From positions 1 to 64,000 of the forward strand of contig JAMNXV010000171.1 in the NCBI GenBank assembly GCA_023623185.1: a stretch of DNA of 64,000 nt. The letters are read 5' to 3'. This DNA is from Bacillota bacterium (lineage in GTDB: Bacteria > Bacillota > Sulfobacillia > Symbiobacteriales > Symbiobacteriaceae). Made by a program: the position numbers and the translations under genes. Positions 56,588-64,000 of the stretch are shown here, one piece after another. A model generated the notes under the pieces. The model made no database searches. It was not told the DNA's origin and saw nothing but the letters and a program-made list of their open reading frames with translations. The first letter of the stretch is position 1. Each line of letters begins with the position of its first letter.

Positions 56588-59254
56588 ATGAAGCTGGACG
56601 AGATGCTGGGCCGCGAGATCCTGGTTTTCGACGGCGCCATGGGCACGATGCTCCAGGCCCGGGGGCTGCCCGCAGGGGCGTGCCCGGACCTGTGGAACAT
56701 CGAGCGCCCGGATGAAGTGATCGCCGTGCACCGGGAATACGTCGAGGCCGGGGCGCAGATCATCGAGACCAACACCTTCGGCGCCACCCCGTTGCGGCTC
56801 AGCCACTACGGCCTGCAGGACCGGTGCCATGAGATCACGGTCGCCGGGGTGCGCTGCGCCCGGGAGGCCGCCGCCGGGCGCGCCTGGGTCGCCGGTTCGA
56901 TGGGGCCGCTGGGGGCCCTGGTGGAGCCCCTCGGCGAGCTGCCCTTCGACGAGGCCTACGCCCAGTTCGCCGCCCAGGCCCGGGCGTTCGCCGAGGCGCA
57001 GCCGGACTTCATCATCATCGAGACCATCGCCGACCTGAACGAACTGCGGGCGGCGGTGCTGGCCTGTAAGGATCACGCGCCGGGCATCCGGATCATCGCG
57101 CAGATCACCGTCGACCCCAGCGGCCGGGCGTTCACCGGCACCGACCCCGAGACCGCCGCGCTGGTGCTGCAGTCGCTGGGGGCCGATGTCATCGGCTTCA
57201 ACTGTTCGGTGGGACCCGACGTGCTGGTGGACGTCGTGGCCCGCATGGCCCGGGTCGCCCGGGTGCCGATCTCGGTGCTGCCCAACGCCGGGCTGCCGCT
57301 GCTCCAGCCGGACGGCTCCACCCGGTTCCCGATGGGGCCTGAGGAGTTCGCGGCGTACGGGCCGAAGCTGGTCGCGGCCGGGGCATCGCTGGTGGGCGGG
57401 TGCTGCGGCACGACGCCGGAGCACATCCGGCAGCTGCGGGCCGCGGTGGACGGGCTGAAGCCGCCGGGCCGCCAGGGCCCCCTCGCCCATACCCTGGGCC
57501 TGGCCTCCCGCACCCGGTCGCTCTTCTTCGTCGAGCAGAACCTGCCGGTGGTGATCGGCGAGCGCATCAATCCCACAGGCCGGAAACTACTGACCAAGGA
57601 TATTAAGGAAGGCATCTTCGCGCGTGTAAGAACCGAGGCGAAGCGGCAGGTGGCCGCCGGCGCCGCGGTGCTGGACGTGAACGTGGGTGTGCCGCTCATC
57701 GACGAGGCGGCGGCCATGGCCCGGGCCGTGCGGGTGATCCAGGATGCCGTGGATGTGCCCCTCTGCCTCGACTCGCCAGACCCCGCCGCCCTGGAGGCGG
57801 GGCTGAAGGCCTGTGTGGGCAAGCCCCTGCTCAACTCCTTCAGCCTGGAGGAGGGGCGGGCCGAGGCGGTGCTGCCGCTGGCGAAGCGCTACGGCGCCGC
57901 GGTGCTGGGCCTGACCATCGACGAGCAGGGCATTCCCGCCTCCGCCGAGCAGCGGCTGGCGATCGCCCGGCGGCTGGTGGCGGCAGCCGAGGCGCACGGC
58001 ATTCCACGCCACGACGTGGTCATCGATCCCCTGGCGCTCACCGCCGGCGCCCAGCAGGCGGAGGCGAAGGAGACGCTGAAGGCGATCCGCTGGATTACGG
58101 AGGAGCTGGGGGTGCAGACCTCCCTGGGGGTGTCCAACATCTCGTTCGGGCTGCCCAACCGGCACTTCCTCAACGCCGTCTATCTGAACATGGCGGTGAC
58201 CCAGGGGCTCGCCATGGCGATCATGAACCCCCTGGACGAGCGGATGATGGACACCGTGCGGGCCCTGCGGCTCTTCCTCAACCGGGACCGCAACGCTGCG
58301 GTCTACATGCAGGTGGTGGGGCCGAAGCGGCTGGCCCACACGGTGGAGGAGGCGCTGAAGGTCGCCGCGAAGGCGGGGGCGATCGCGCCAGCCACGCCCG
58401 TGCAGGAGGCGGCGGCGGGCGCTGTGCCGCAGGCAAAGGCGCCTGCAGCTGCCGGGTCCGCCCCGGCGGTAGGCGCCAAAGCGGGCGGTGCGGCAACAGA
58501 AGGTTCCGCAACGGAAGGTGCCACAACGGATGGTACCCCAGCGGAAAGCACCTCAGCGGAAGGTATCGCAACGGAAGCCAGGACGGCGGAAACCGATGCG
58601 CTCGGCCGCCGGCTCTACGACGCCATCCTGGAGGGCGACCGGGACGCCATCCTGCCCCTCGTGGAGCAGGGGCTTGCCGAGGGGCGCGATCCCATGGCCA
58701 TGCTCAACCGGCACCTCATCCCGGCGATCGAGGAGGTTGGCCGGCTGTTCGGCGAGGGCGTCTACTTCCTGCCCCAGCTTATGCTCTCCGCCCAGGCGAT
58801 GAAGAAGGCCTTCTCCCGGCTGAAGCCCGAGATCCAGAAGGCGAAGGTGGGCCAGAGCGAGATCGGCACGGTGGTGCTGGCCACGGTGCAGGGCGACATC
58901 CACGACATCGGCAAGAACATCGTCGCCGTGCTGCTGGAGAACTACGGCTTCAAGGTCGTCGACCTGGGGCGCGATGTGAAGAACGAGGTGGTGCTGGAGG
59001 AGGCCCGCCGGGTCGGGGCGGACATGGTCGGCCTCTCTGCCCTGATGACCACCACCATGCCCCAGATGAAGCGGGTGATCGACCTCTTCGCCCGGGAGGG
59101 CTTCGACTGCCCGGTGCTGGTGGGCGGCGCGGCCACAACGAAGGCGTTCGCCGAGCAGATCGGCGCCCGGGGGCACGGGCGGGACGCGCAGGAGGCCGTG
59201 GCCCTCGCCCTGGAGGTGTTGAAGGAGCGGCGGGGCGCGAGACCGGATGCTTAG
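56588..59254 (+). CDS. metH: Cobalamin-dependent methionine synthase without activation domain
   Basis: 888 residues. Homocysteine domain 1-300 (FDGAMGTMLQARG; zinc Cys in GFNCSVG and GGCCGTTPEHI). Methyl-THF-binding domain about 315-575 (VIGERINPTGRK, LDVNVGVP, SFSLEEG, ISFGLPNRHFLNA). A Thr/Glu/Ala linker lies near 620-670. The B12 cap and binding domain follow, with DIHDIGKN carrying the cobalt-ligand His. The SAM activation domain of E. coli MetH is absent and is encoded at 55006. The linker shows degenerate GGTxCCxCAACGGAA repeats. The RACo-like gene starts within 50 bases. Confidence 0.94.
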   Translation: MKLDEMLGREILVFDGAMGTMLQARGLPAGACPDLWNIERPDEVIAVHREYVEAGAQIIETNTFGATPLRLSHYGLQDRCHEITVAGVRCAREAAAGRAWVAGSMGPLGALVEPLGELPFDEAYAQFAAQARAFAEAQPDFIIIETIADLNELRAAVLACKDHAPGIRIIAQITVDPSGRAFTGTDPETAALVLQSLGADVIGFNCSVGPDVLVDVVARMARVARVPISVLPNAGLPLLQPDGSTRFPMGPEEFAAYGPKLVAAGASLVGGCCGTTPEHIRQLRAAVDGLKPPGRQGPLAHTLGLASRTRSLFFVEQNLPVVIGERINPTGRKLLTKDIKEGIFARVRTEAKRQVAAGAAVLDVNVGVPLIDEAAAMARAVRVIQDAVDVPLCLDSPDPAALEAGLKACVGKPLLNSFSLEEGRAEAVLPLAKRYGAAVLGLTIDEQGIPASAEQRLAIARRLVAAAEAHGIPRHDVVIDPLALTAGAQQAEAKETLKAIRWITEELGVQTSLGVSNISFGLPNRHFLNAVYLNMAVTQGLAMAIMNPLDERMMDTVRALRLFLNRDRNAAVYMQVVGPKRLAHTVEEALKVAAKAGAIAPATPVQEAAAGAVPQAKAPAAAGSAPAVGAKAGGAATEGSATEGATTDGTPAESTSAEGIATEARTAETDALGRRLYDAILEGDRDAILPLVEQGLAEGRDPMAMLNRHLIPAIEEVGRLFGEGVYFLPQLMLSAQAMKKAFSRLKPEIQKAKVGQSEIGTVVLATVQGDIHDIGKNIVAVLLENYGFKVVDLGRDVKNEVVLEEARRVGADMVGLSALMTTTMPQMKRVIDLFAREGFDCPVLVGGAATTKAFAEQIGARGHGRDAQEAVALALEVLKERRGARPDA

Positions 59255-59300
59255 TCGCAGCCCAGCCCCCGGGAGCGGGCTGAAAAAGGGGGGGCCTACG

Positions 59301-61010
59301 GTGCAGTATCGGGTGACGGCTGCGGGCCGGGAGTTCTCAGTGCCCGCGGGATCGGTGCTTTCGCACGCCCTGAACCAGCATGAGCCCTTCGTGGAGACCC
59401 CCTGCGGCGGACGGGGACAGTGCCGCAAGTGCCTGGTGCGGGTGCTGGGGGAGGCCCCCGCGCCGACCCCCGCCGACCGGGAGCAGCTCACCCGGGCCGA
59501 GCTGGAGCAGGGCTTCCGCCTGTCGTGCCAGCTCCGGGTGGCGCTGGACCTGGAGGTGGCCGTGGTGCCCGCGGCGGCCCTGGATCCCCGCAAGGCGCGC
59601 CTGGGCGCCCTGACCGGGCCGGTGGAGGTGGATCCCTGGGCGCCGCTGAACCCGTCGGGCCGCTCGCTGGGTTTCGCCCTCGACGTCGGCACGACGGGCA
59701 TGGCCGGCGCCCTGCTGGACCTGCGCACCGGCGAGGAGCTGGCGGTGCACGCGGTCGCGAACCCGCAGGCCGCCTACGGCGCCGATCTGATGAGCCGCCT
59801 GGCCCACGCCATCCGGGGTGGCGAGCAGCAGGCGGAGCTGACCCGGGCGGTGCGTGAGGCTGCTCAGGCACTCCTGAAGCGGCTGCTCAGCAAGGCCGGG
59901 GCCCGGTACGACGAGGTGGCGGCCGCCACGCTGGTGGGCAACACGGCCATGCATCATCTGTTCCTGGGGCTGCCCGTCCGGGATCTGGCGGTCGCTCCCT
60001 ACACCCCGGCGGTGCTGGAGGGGCGGATCTTTGACATCCCCGGGTTTCCGACGCTGTACGCCCTGCCCAACATCGCCGGCTTCGTCGGCGCGGACGCGGT
60101 GGCCGCGGCCGTGGCCGCCGGGCTCGACCAGGAAGAGGAGACGGCGCTGCTGGTTGACGTCGGCACCAACGGCGAGGCGCTGCTCAGGCACCGAGGGCAG
60201 GTCTACGCCTGCTCGGCGCCCGCGGGTCCCGCCTTTGAGGGGGGCGAGATCAGCCAGGGGATGCGGGCAGGTCCCGGCGCCATCGAGGCGGTGCGGTTCG
60301 ACGGGACCGACCTGTCGGTGACGGTGATTCCCGGCGGCCCGGGGCGCAGGGGGGGCGACCGCACGACCGGCGATGAGACGGCGGGCGATGGGACTACGGG
60401 CGATGGGACTACGGGCGATGGGACTACGGGCGATGGGACCACGGGCGGTGGGACTACGGGCGATGGGACCACGGGCGGTCGGACGGCGGCCCGGGGGATC
60501 TGCGGCTCCGGACTGCTGGATGCCGCCGCCGCCCTGCTGGACGCCGGGCTGCTGGACTGGACGGGCAGGCTGAAGGCAACCGGCCCCGCCGCACACCGTG
60601 TGGTGGACGGCGGCCGGGCCGTGGCCCTGGCCCCGGGGGTGGCGCTGACCCAGAAGGACCTCCGGGCGTTCCAGCTGGCCAAGGGAGCCATCCGGTCGGG
60701 GGTGGAGGTGCTGCTGCGCACCGCGGGGATCGGCCCGGAGGCCCTGGATGCGGTGCTGCTGGCGGGCGCGTTCGGCAACTACCTGCGCCGGGAGAGCGCA
60801 GTCGCCACCGGCCTGCTGCCCCCGGTGGACCCGGCGCGCATCCAGCCCGTCGGCAACGCAGCAGCCGCAGGCGCCAAGCTGGTTCTGCTCTCCCGCGGGG
60901 CCCGGGCGCGGGCGGAGGCCCTGGCGCGGGGCGTCCGGTTCGTGGAGCTGGCCACGCATCCGGACTTCGAGGAGATCTTCATGGAGGCGCTGAACTTCCC
61001 GAGGCGGTAG
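59301..61010 (+). CDS. RACo-like corrinoid activation protein (2Fe-2S plus ASKHA ATPase)
   Basis: 569 residues from GTG 59301 (AAGGGGGG upstream); an ATG at 59247 overlapping metH is possible. N-terminal ferredoxin-like domain with PCGGRGQCRKC and a fourth Cys in LSCQ. Then the DUF4445/ASKHA part: FALDVGTTGMAGALLD, TLVGNTAMHHLFLG, LLVDVGTNGEALLR and VLLAGAFGNYL. Such proteins reduce Co(II) corrinoids using ATP, here probably reactivating MetH. Residues near 357-396 are an eightfold GDGTT repeat placed between conserved motifs. Confidence 0.87.
   Translation: MQYRVTAAGREFSVPAGSVLSHALNQHEPFVETPCGGRGQCRKCLVRVLGEAPAPTPADREQLTRAELEQGFRLSCQLRVALDLEVAVVPAAALDPRKARLGALTGPVEVDPWAPLNPSGRSLGFALDVGTTGMAGALLDLRTGEELAVHAVANPQAAYGADLMSRLAHAIRGGEQQAELTRAVREAAQALLKRLLSKAGARYDEVAAATLVGNTAMHHLFLGLPVRDLAVAPYTPAVLEGRIFDIPGFPTLYALPNIAGFVGADAVAAAVAAGLDQEEETALLVDVGTNGEALLRHRGQVYACSAPAGPAFEGGEISQGMRAGPGAIEAVRFDGTDLSVTVIPGGPGRRGGDRTTGDETAGDGTTGDGTTGDGTTGDGTTGGGTTGDGTTGGRTAARGICGSGLLDAAAALLDAGLLDWTGRLKATGPAAHRVVDGGRAVALAPGVALTQKDLRAFQLAKGAIRSGVEVLLRTAGIGPEALDAVLLAGAFGNYLRRESAVATGLLPPVDPARIQPVGNAAAAGAKLVLLSRGARARAEALARGVRFVELATHPDFEEIFMEALNFPRR
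60369..60488 (+). repeat. 15-bp in-frame minisatellite in the RACo-like gene
   Basis: Eight consecutive units of GGCGATGGGACTACG and close variants encode GDGTT, GDETA or GGGTT. The array lies just before RGICGSGLLDA. Near-identical copies suggest recent expansion and variable length between strains. Confidence 0.92.
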
Positions 61011-61088
61011 GATCGGCGCATAGCGCCCCGGCTGCAGGCAAATACCAGGTCTGCAGCAGGATCCAGCACACCTGGGAGGGAAAGCCAC

Positions 61089-63020
61089 ATGTCCGCGTCT
61101 CCGGTTCCGGCGGCCGCCCGGCGGCTCGCCGCACTGCTCATCTGTTCGCTCGTGCTGAGTCTCCTGACAGCCTGCGGCCGGGGCGGGCCGCCCGACGACG
61201 CGGCGCCTGGCGGTGAGCCCCCGGGCGTCGGGACCGAACCGGGCGATAGGCCGGATCCCACTGAGCCGCCGCCGGCGTCGGCCGTGCCCGGCTGGCTGGC
61301 GTACCTGACCCTGGAGGAGAAGCTCGGCCAGCTCTTCTGGGTGGGGCTGCCGGGCACCGAACTAACCGAGGAGAGCCGGCAGCTTCTGGCTGAGGGGAAG
61401 GTGGGGGGCTTCATCTTTTTCGGCCGGCAGGGGAGCGACCCCGAGGTGCTGCGCCGGCTGACCGGAGAGCTACAGGCGGCGGCCGCGGCCCGCGACCGGG
61501 CGGCCCCCGGGCTCGTCATTGCAGTGGACCATGAGGGCGGCCTGGTGCAGCGGTTCGGTCCCCCGTTCACCCAGTGGCCCGGGGCCATGACGCTGGGCGC
61601 CGCCGGATCGGCCGCCTACGCCGAGGCGATGGGCCGGGCCATGGCCCGGGAGCTCAGGGCGGTGGGGGTAAATATGAACCTGGCCCCTGTAGCCGATGTC
61701 AACAACAACCCGGCGAACCCCGTGATCGGCACCCGCTCCTTCGGCGAGGAGCCGGGGCTCGTCGCGGAGATGGCCGCTGCCCTGGCGGCGGGCATGCAGG
61801 AGGAGGGGGTCAGCGCGGTCGCCAAGCACTTCCCCGGCCACGGCGACACGGCGGTGGACAGCCACCTGGACCTGCCCGTCATCTCCCATGACCGCGAGCG
61901 GCTGGACCGGGTGGAGCTGGTTCCCTTCCGGGCGGCCATCGACGCCGGCATCGATGCCATCATGGCCGCGCACATCGTCTTCCCCGCTGTGGCGCAGGAC
62001 GGCCGGCCCGGCAGCCTGTCGCCCGACGTGCTCACCGGCCTCCTGAAGGAGGAGCTTGGCTTCGCCGGGGTGGCGATGACCGACGCCATGAACGGCATGG
62101 CGGCGATCACGGATTACTATGGTGTGGACGAGGGGCTGGTGCTGGCCGTGCAGGCCGGCGCCGACGTGGTGATGGTCACCGAGTCCTTCGGCGGGCAGCA
62201 GGCCCTGTACGAGCACCTCCTGCAGGCGGTGCAAGAGGGGCGGATTCCGGAGAGCCGGATCGACGACGCCGCCGGGCGGGTGCTCGCCCTGAAGGAGCGG
62301 CGGGGGCTCCTGCCACCGCTGCCGGGGGCCGCCGGCGCCGGTGGGGCGCATACGGCGGCGGGAGACGGGGATCCCGGCGCTGCTCTTGGTGCACCTGCGC
62401 ATCAGGCCCTGACGGAGCAGATCGGGGTTCCGGCGCACCAGACCCTGGCGGAGCAGATCGGGGCCCCGGCGCACCAGGCCCTGGCGGAGCAGATCGGCGC
62501 AGACGCCCTCACCCTGGTGCGCAATGCGCACCTGCCGCTGTCGCTCACCCCCGATGAGCAGATCGTGGTGATCGGCCCCGCCTACGCCCGCCCGCTGGAC
62601 GGGCCAGAGGGCGTCGTCACCGCCCTGGGCGCCAGTATCAGGGATCTGCACGCCAACACTGCAGAGGTGGCGCTGGGCTGGGACCCCGACCCGGAGGCCG
62701 TGGCCCGCGCCCGGTCGCTGGCGGAGGGGGCCGCGGTGGTTGTCTACGCCGTGAGCGACGGCCACGACGCGCCGGCGCACCGGGCCCTGATGGCCGAACT
62801 CATCGCCGCGGGCAAACCGGTCATCGTGGTCGGGCTGGGCATGCCCTACGAGCTGACGGCGGTGCCGGAGATCGAAACCTACGTCGCCGCCTACGGCTTC
62901 CGGGATGCCAACCTGAAGGGCATCGGGCCGCTGCTGTTCGGACGGGCGCAGGCCCGGGGGCGGCTGCCGGTGGCCATCCCCGGCCACTACCCGGCGGGGC
63001 ATGGCCTCAGCCTGCCGTGA
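61089..63020 (+). CDS. nagZ: Beta-N-acetylhexosaminidase (NagZ-type GH3) lipoprotein
   Basis: 643 residues. Signal peptide with lipobox LLTAC, a Pro/Gly-rich linker, then the GH3 barrel: GKVGGFIFFGRQG, VIAVDHEGGLVQRF, NLAPVADVNNNPANPVIGTRSFG, the NagZ catalytic loop AKHFPGHGDT and nucleophile Asp in MTDAMNGMAAI. It cuts GlcNAc-MurNAc links during wall recycling. A C-terminal domain of about 150 residues follows, joined by a linker with three 12-residue repeats (GAPAHQALAEQI). The 3' end is duplicated past the stop. Confidence 0.9.
   Translation: MSASPVPAAARRLAALLICSLVLSLLTACGRGGPPDDAAPGGEPPGVGTEPGDRPDPTEPPPASAVPGWLAYLTLEEKLGQLFWVGLPGTELTEESRQLLAEGKVGGFIFFGRQGSDPEVLRRLTGELQAAAAARDRAAPGLVIAVDHEGGLVQRFGPPFTQWPGAMTLGAAGSAAYAEAMGRAMARELRAVGVNMNLAPVADVNNNPANPVIGTRSFGEEPGLVAEMAAALAAGMQEEGVSAVAKHFPGHGDTAVDSHLDLPVISHDRERLDRVELVPFRAAIDAGIDAIMAAHIVFPAVAQDGRPGSLSPDVLTGLLKEELGFAGVAMTDAMNGMAAITDYYGVDEGLVLAVQAGADVVMVTESFGGQQALYEHLLQAVQEGRIPESRIDDAAGRVLALKERRGLLPPLPGAAGAGGAHTAAGDGDPGAALGAPAHQALTEQIGVPAHQTLAEQIGAPAHQALAEQIGADALTLVRNAHLPLSLTPDEQIVVIGPAYARPLDGPEGVVTALGASIRDLHANTAEVALGWDPDPEAVARARSLAEGAAVVVYAVSDGHDAPAHRALMAELIAAGKPVIVVGLGMPYELTAVPEIETYVAAYGFRDANLKGIGPLLFGRAQARGRLPVAIPGHYPAGHGLSLP
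62388..62495 (+). repeat. 36-bp in-frame tandem repeat in nagZ
   Basis: Three units of 36 bp at 62388, 62424 and 62460 encode GxPAHQxLxEQI. They sit in the linker between the catalytic and C-terminal domains. A fourth partial (GADAL) follows. Confidence 0.9.
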
Positions 63021-63058
63021 GCGCCCCGGCGGGGCACGGCCTTGACCTGCCGTGAGCG
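62990..63058. repeat. Tandem duplication across the nagZ stop codon
   Basis: CCCGGCGGGGCATGGCC plus TCAGCCTGCCGTGAGCG at 62990-63023 recurs with few changes at 63025-63058 (period 35). The second copy lies after the TGA. Confidence 0.75.
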
Positions 63059-63100
63059 GCGAAACCGAAGCGGGCGTGAGCACGAAAGGAGGAGCGTGCC

Positions 63101-63457
63101 GTGAGACCTGAGACCGAGGCCGAGCGGGCGGCGCGCCACGCCGCGACGATCCGCGCGTTCCGCGCTCTGGTGGACCCTGCCCATCCCCCGCGGGAGCCGT
63201 TCGTGCTGGAGCAGCACTTCTTCGCCGGGGAAGGCGGCGACATCGATGGCCTGGCGGCAGCCCTGGAGGAACGGGGGTTCAAGGTGGAGAGCCTGGTCTA
63301 CGATCCCGAGAGCCGCGACCGGGCCTGGCGGCTGGTCGCGGTTCGGCTCGAGCTCCTGGAGGAGAGGCGGCTGCTGGCGGTCTCGGACGAACTGGACGCG
63401 CTGGCCCGGGCGCACGACGTGATGTACGACGGCTGGCTGACCCATGTGGCGGGGTGA
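63101..63457 (+). CDS. RraB-like (DUF695-type) small protein
   Basis: 118 residues from GTG with AGGAGGAG upstream. FVLEQHFFAGEGGDIDGLAAALEERGFKVESL, WRLVAVRLELLEE and a C-terminal HDVMYDGWLTHV match the RraB fold. RraB inhibits RNase E in proteobacteria; whether that applies here is un-known, since most Firmicutes use other RNases. Confidence 0.7.
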   Translation: MRPETEAERAARHAATIRAFRALVDPAHPPREPFVLEQHFFAGEGGDIDGLAAALEERGFKVESLVYDPESRDRAWRLVAVRLELLEERRLLAVSDELDALARAHDVMYDGWLTHVAG

Positions 63458-63490
63458 GAAATGTCAAGTCTACCTCTGTCTGCCGGGAGT

Positions 63491-63499
63491 TGTTACAAT
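63491..63499 (+). promoter_or_regulatory. Extended -10 promoter of the helicase gene
   Basis: TGT followed by TACAAT, 32 bases before the TTG start. Confidence 0.55.
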
Positions 63500-63530
63500 G
63501 CCCCGTGTCAGATAGGGGGGCAGACCCGAC

Positions 63531-64000
63531 TTGTCCAAGCTCGAAGCGATCGTACACGGTCTCAATCCGGCACAGCGGGCGGCCGCCCTGCATCAGGACG
63601 GCCCCCTTCTCGTTATCGCCGGCGCCGGCGCCGGCAAGACCCGCACGGCGACCCACCGCCTGGCCTGCCTGCTGGCCAGGGGCGTGCCGCCGGAGGCGAT
63701 CATGTGCATCACGTTCACCAACAAGGCGGCCCGGGAGATGCGGGACCGGGCCATCGCTCTGGTGGGGGCGGATGCCCGCCGGGTGATGATCCGCACCTTC
63801 CACTCCGCCGCCATGGTGCTTCTCAGGCAGTACATCGGCGACTTTCCCGAAAGCGGCCGGACACCGGCCTTTTCCATCGCCGATCCCACGGTCCAGCTGG
63901 CGCTCCTGAAGGAGGCCATCGCCGAGCGCAACTTCGACCTGAAGGCCAACCGGCCCGAATCGTTCCTCTGGCGCATCGGGCGCTACAAGAACGAGATGGC
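63531..64000 (+). CDS. PcrA/UvrD-family DNA helicase (5' part)
   Basis: The first 156 residues, cut by the window edge. It starts from TTG with GGGGGG ten bases before. Q-motif LNPAQRAAAL, Walker A IAGAGAGKTRT, motif Ia ITFTNKAAREMRDR and motif Ib RTFHSAA identify a superfamily 1A helicase involved in repair or replication restart. Whether it is PcrA itself or a shorter relative cannot be told from this part. Confidence 0.9.
   Translation, partial: MSKLEAIVHGLNPAQRAAALHQDGPLLVIAGAGAGKTRTATHRLACLLARGVPPEAIMCITFTNKAAREMRDRAIALVGADARRVMIRTFHSAAMVLLRQYIGDFPESGRTPAFSIADPTVQLALLKEAIAERNFDLKANRPESFLWRIGRYKNEM

Overview
The window is about 64 kb of very GC-rich DNA (estimated by eye at 65-70 percent) whose control logic is Gram-positive: a T-box leader before proB, an S-box (SAM-I) riboswitch before metF, CsoR, a MoxR/DUF58/transglutaminase cluster, UbiE/MenG, CPBP and WalRK-like regulation, frequent GTG/TTG starts and strong Shine-Dalgarno sites. 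A high-GC Firmicute of the Symbiobacterium type fits best. This is inferred from family content, not from a search. I see no rRNA, tRNA, CRISPR array or intact insertion sequence.

Layout. 1-10 kb: tail of an unknown gene, a leftward MoxR-DUF58-transglutaminase operon, a TlpA-like lipoprotein, DUF1405, CsoR coupled to a small membrane protein, an ArsR-like regulator, a methyltransferase and two low-complexity proteins. 10-14 kb: NADP-isocitrate dehydrogenase, malate dehydrogenase and a mitochondrial-type citrate synthase. 14-19 kb: FtsH, T-box, proB, proA, IclR regulator. 19-25 kb: MaoC-like protein, two-subunit class I fumarase, malic enzyme, succinyl-CoA synthetase (sucCD). 25-33 kb: SIR2-like protein, ECF sigma factor with its membrane partner, PduL, a solitary DNA methyltransferase next to a degenerate PLD-like protein, a FAD oxidoreductase, DUF2500. 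33-38 kb: PxpA, a NifX-like protein, a YbjN-like gene whose ribosome site lies in a long hairpin, a duplicated non-coding element of about 210 bp, and a winged-helix/PD-(D/E)XK nuclease gene. 37-50 kb: SsuA/THI5-type ABC importer, MenG, GNAT, FAD protein, MFS exporter, Wzy-like polymerase with TPRs, XRE regulator, aldo/keto reductase, DUF697 GTPase. 50-54 kb: two-component system, CPBP protease, M23 peptidase. 54-61 kb: methionine/one-carbon cluster with S-box, metF, a free-standing MetH activation domain, MetH without that domain, and a RACo-like corrinoid activator. 61-64 kb: NagZ lipoprotein, RraB-like protein and the start of a PcrA/UvrD helicase.

The central genes form two themes: most of a TCA cycle in three transcription units (no 2-oxoglutarate or succinate dehydrogenase here), and a cobalamin-dependent methionine module. 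The most unusual features are short tandem repeats, which fill many intergenic gaps (17, 24, 36, 36, 38 and 117 bp units) and also expand in frame inside coding linkers (15 bp in the RACo-like gene, 36 bp in nagZ, a Gly/Ala stretch in proA). Several ribosome sites or promoters sit inside perfect inverted repeats. A matching 19-bp box precedes both the response regulator gene and the M23 peptidase gene at the same distance from a -10-like element, which suggests a small regulon.
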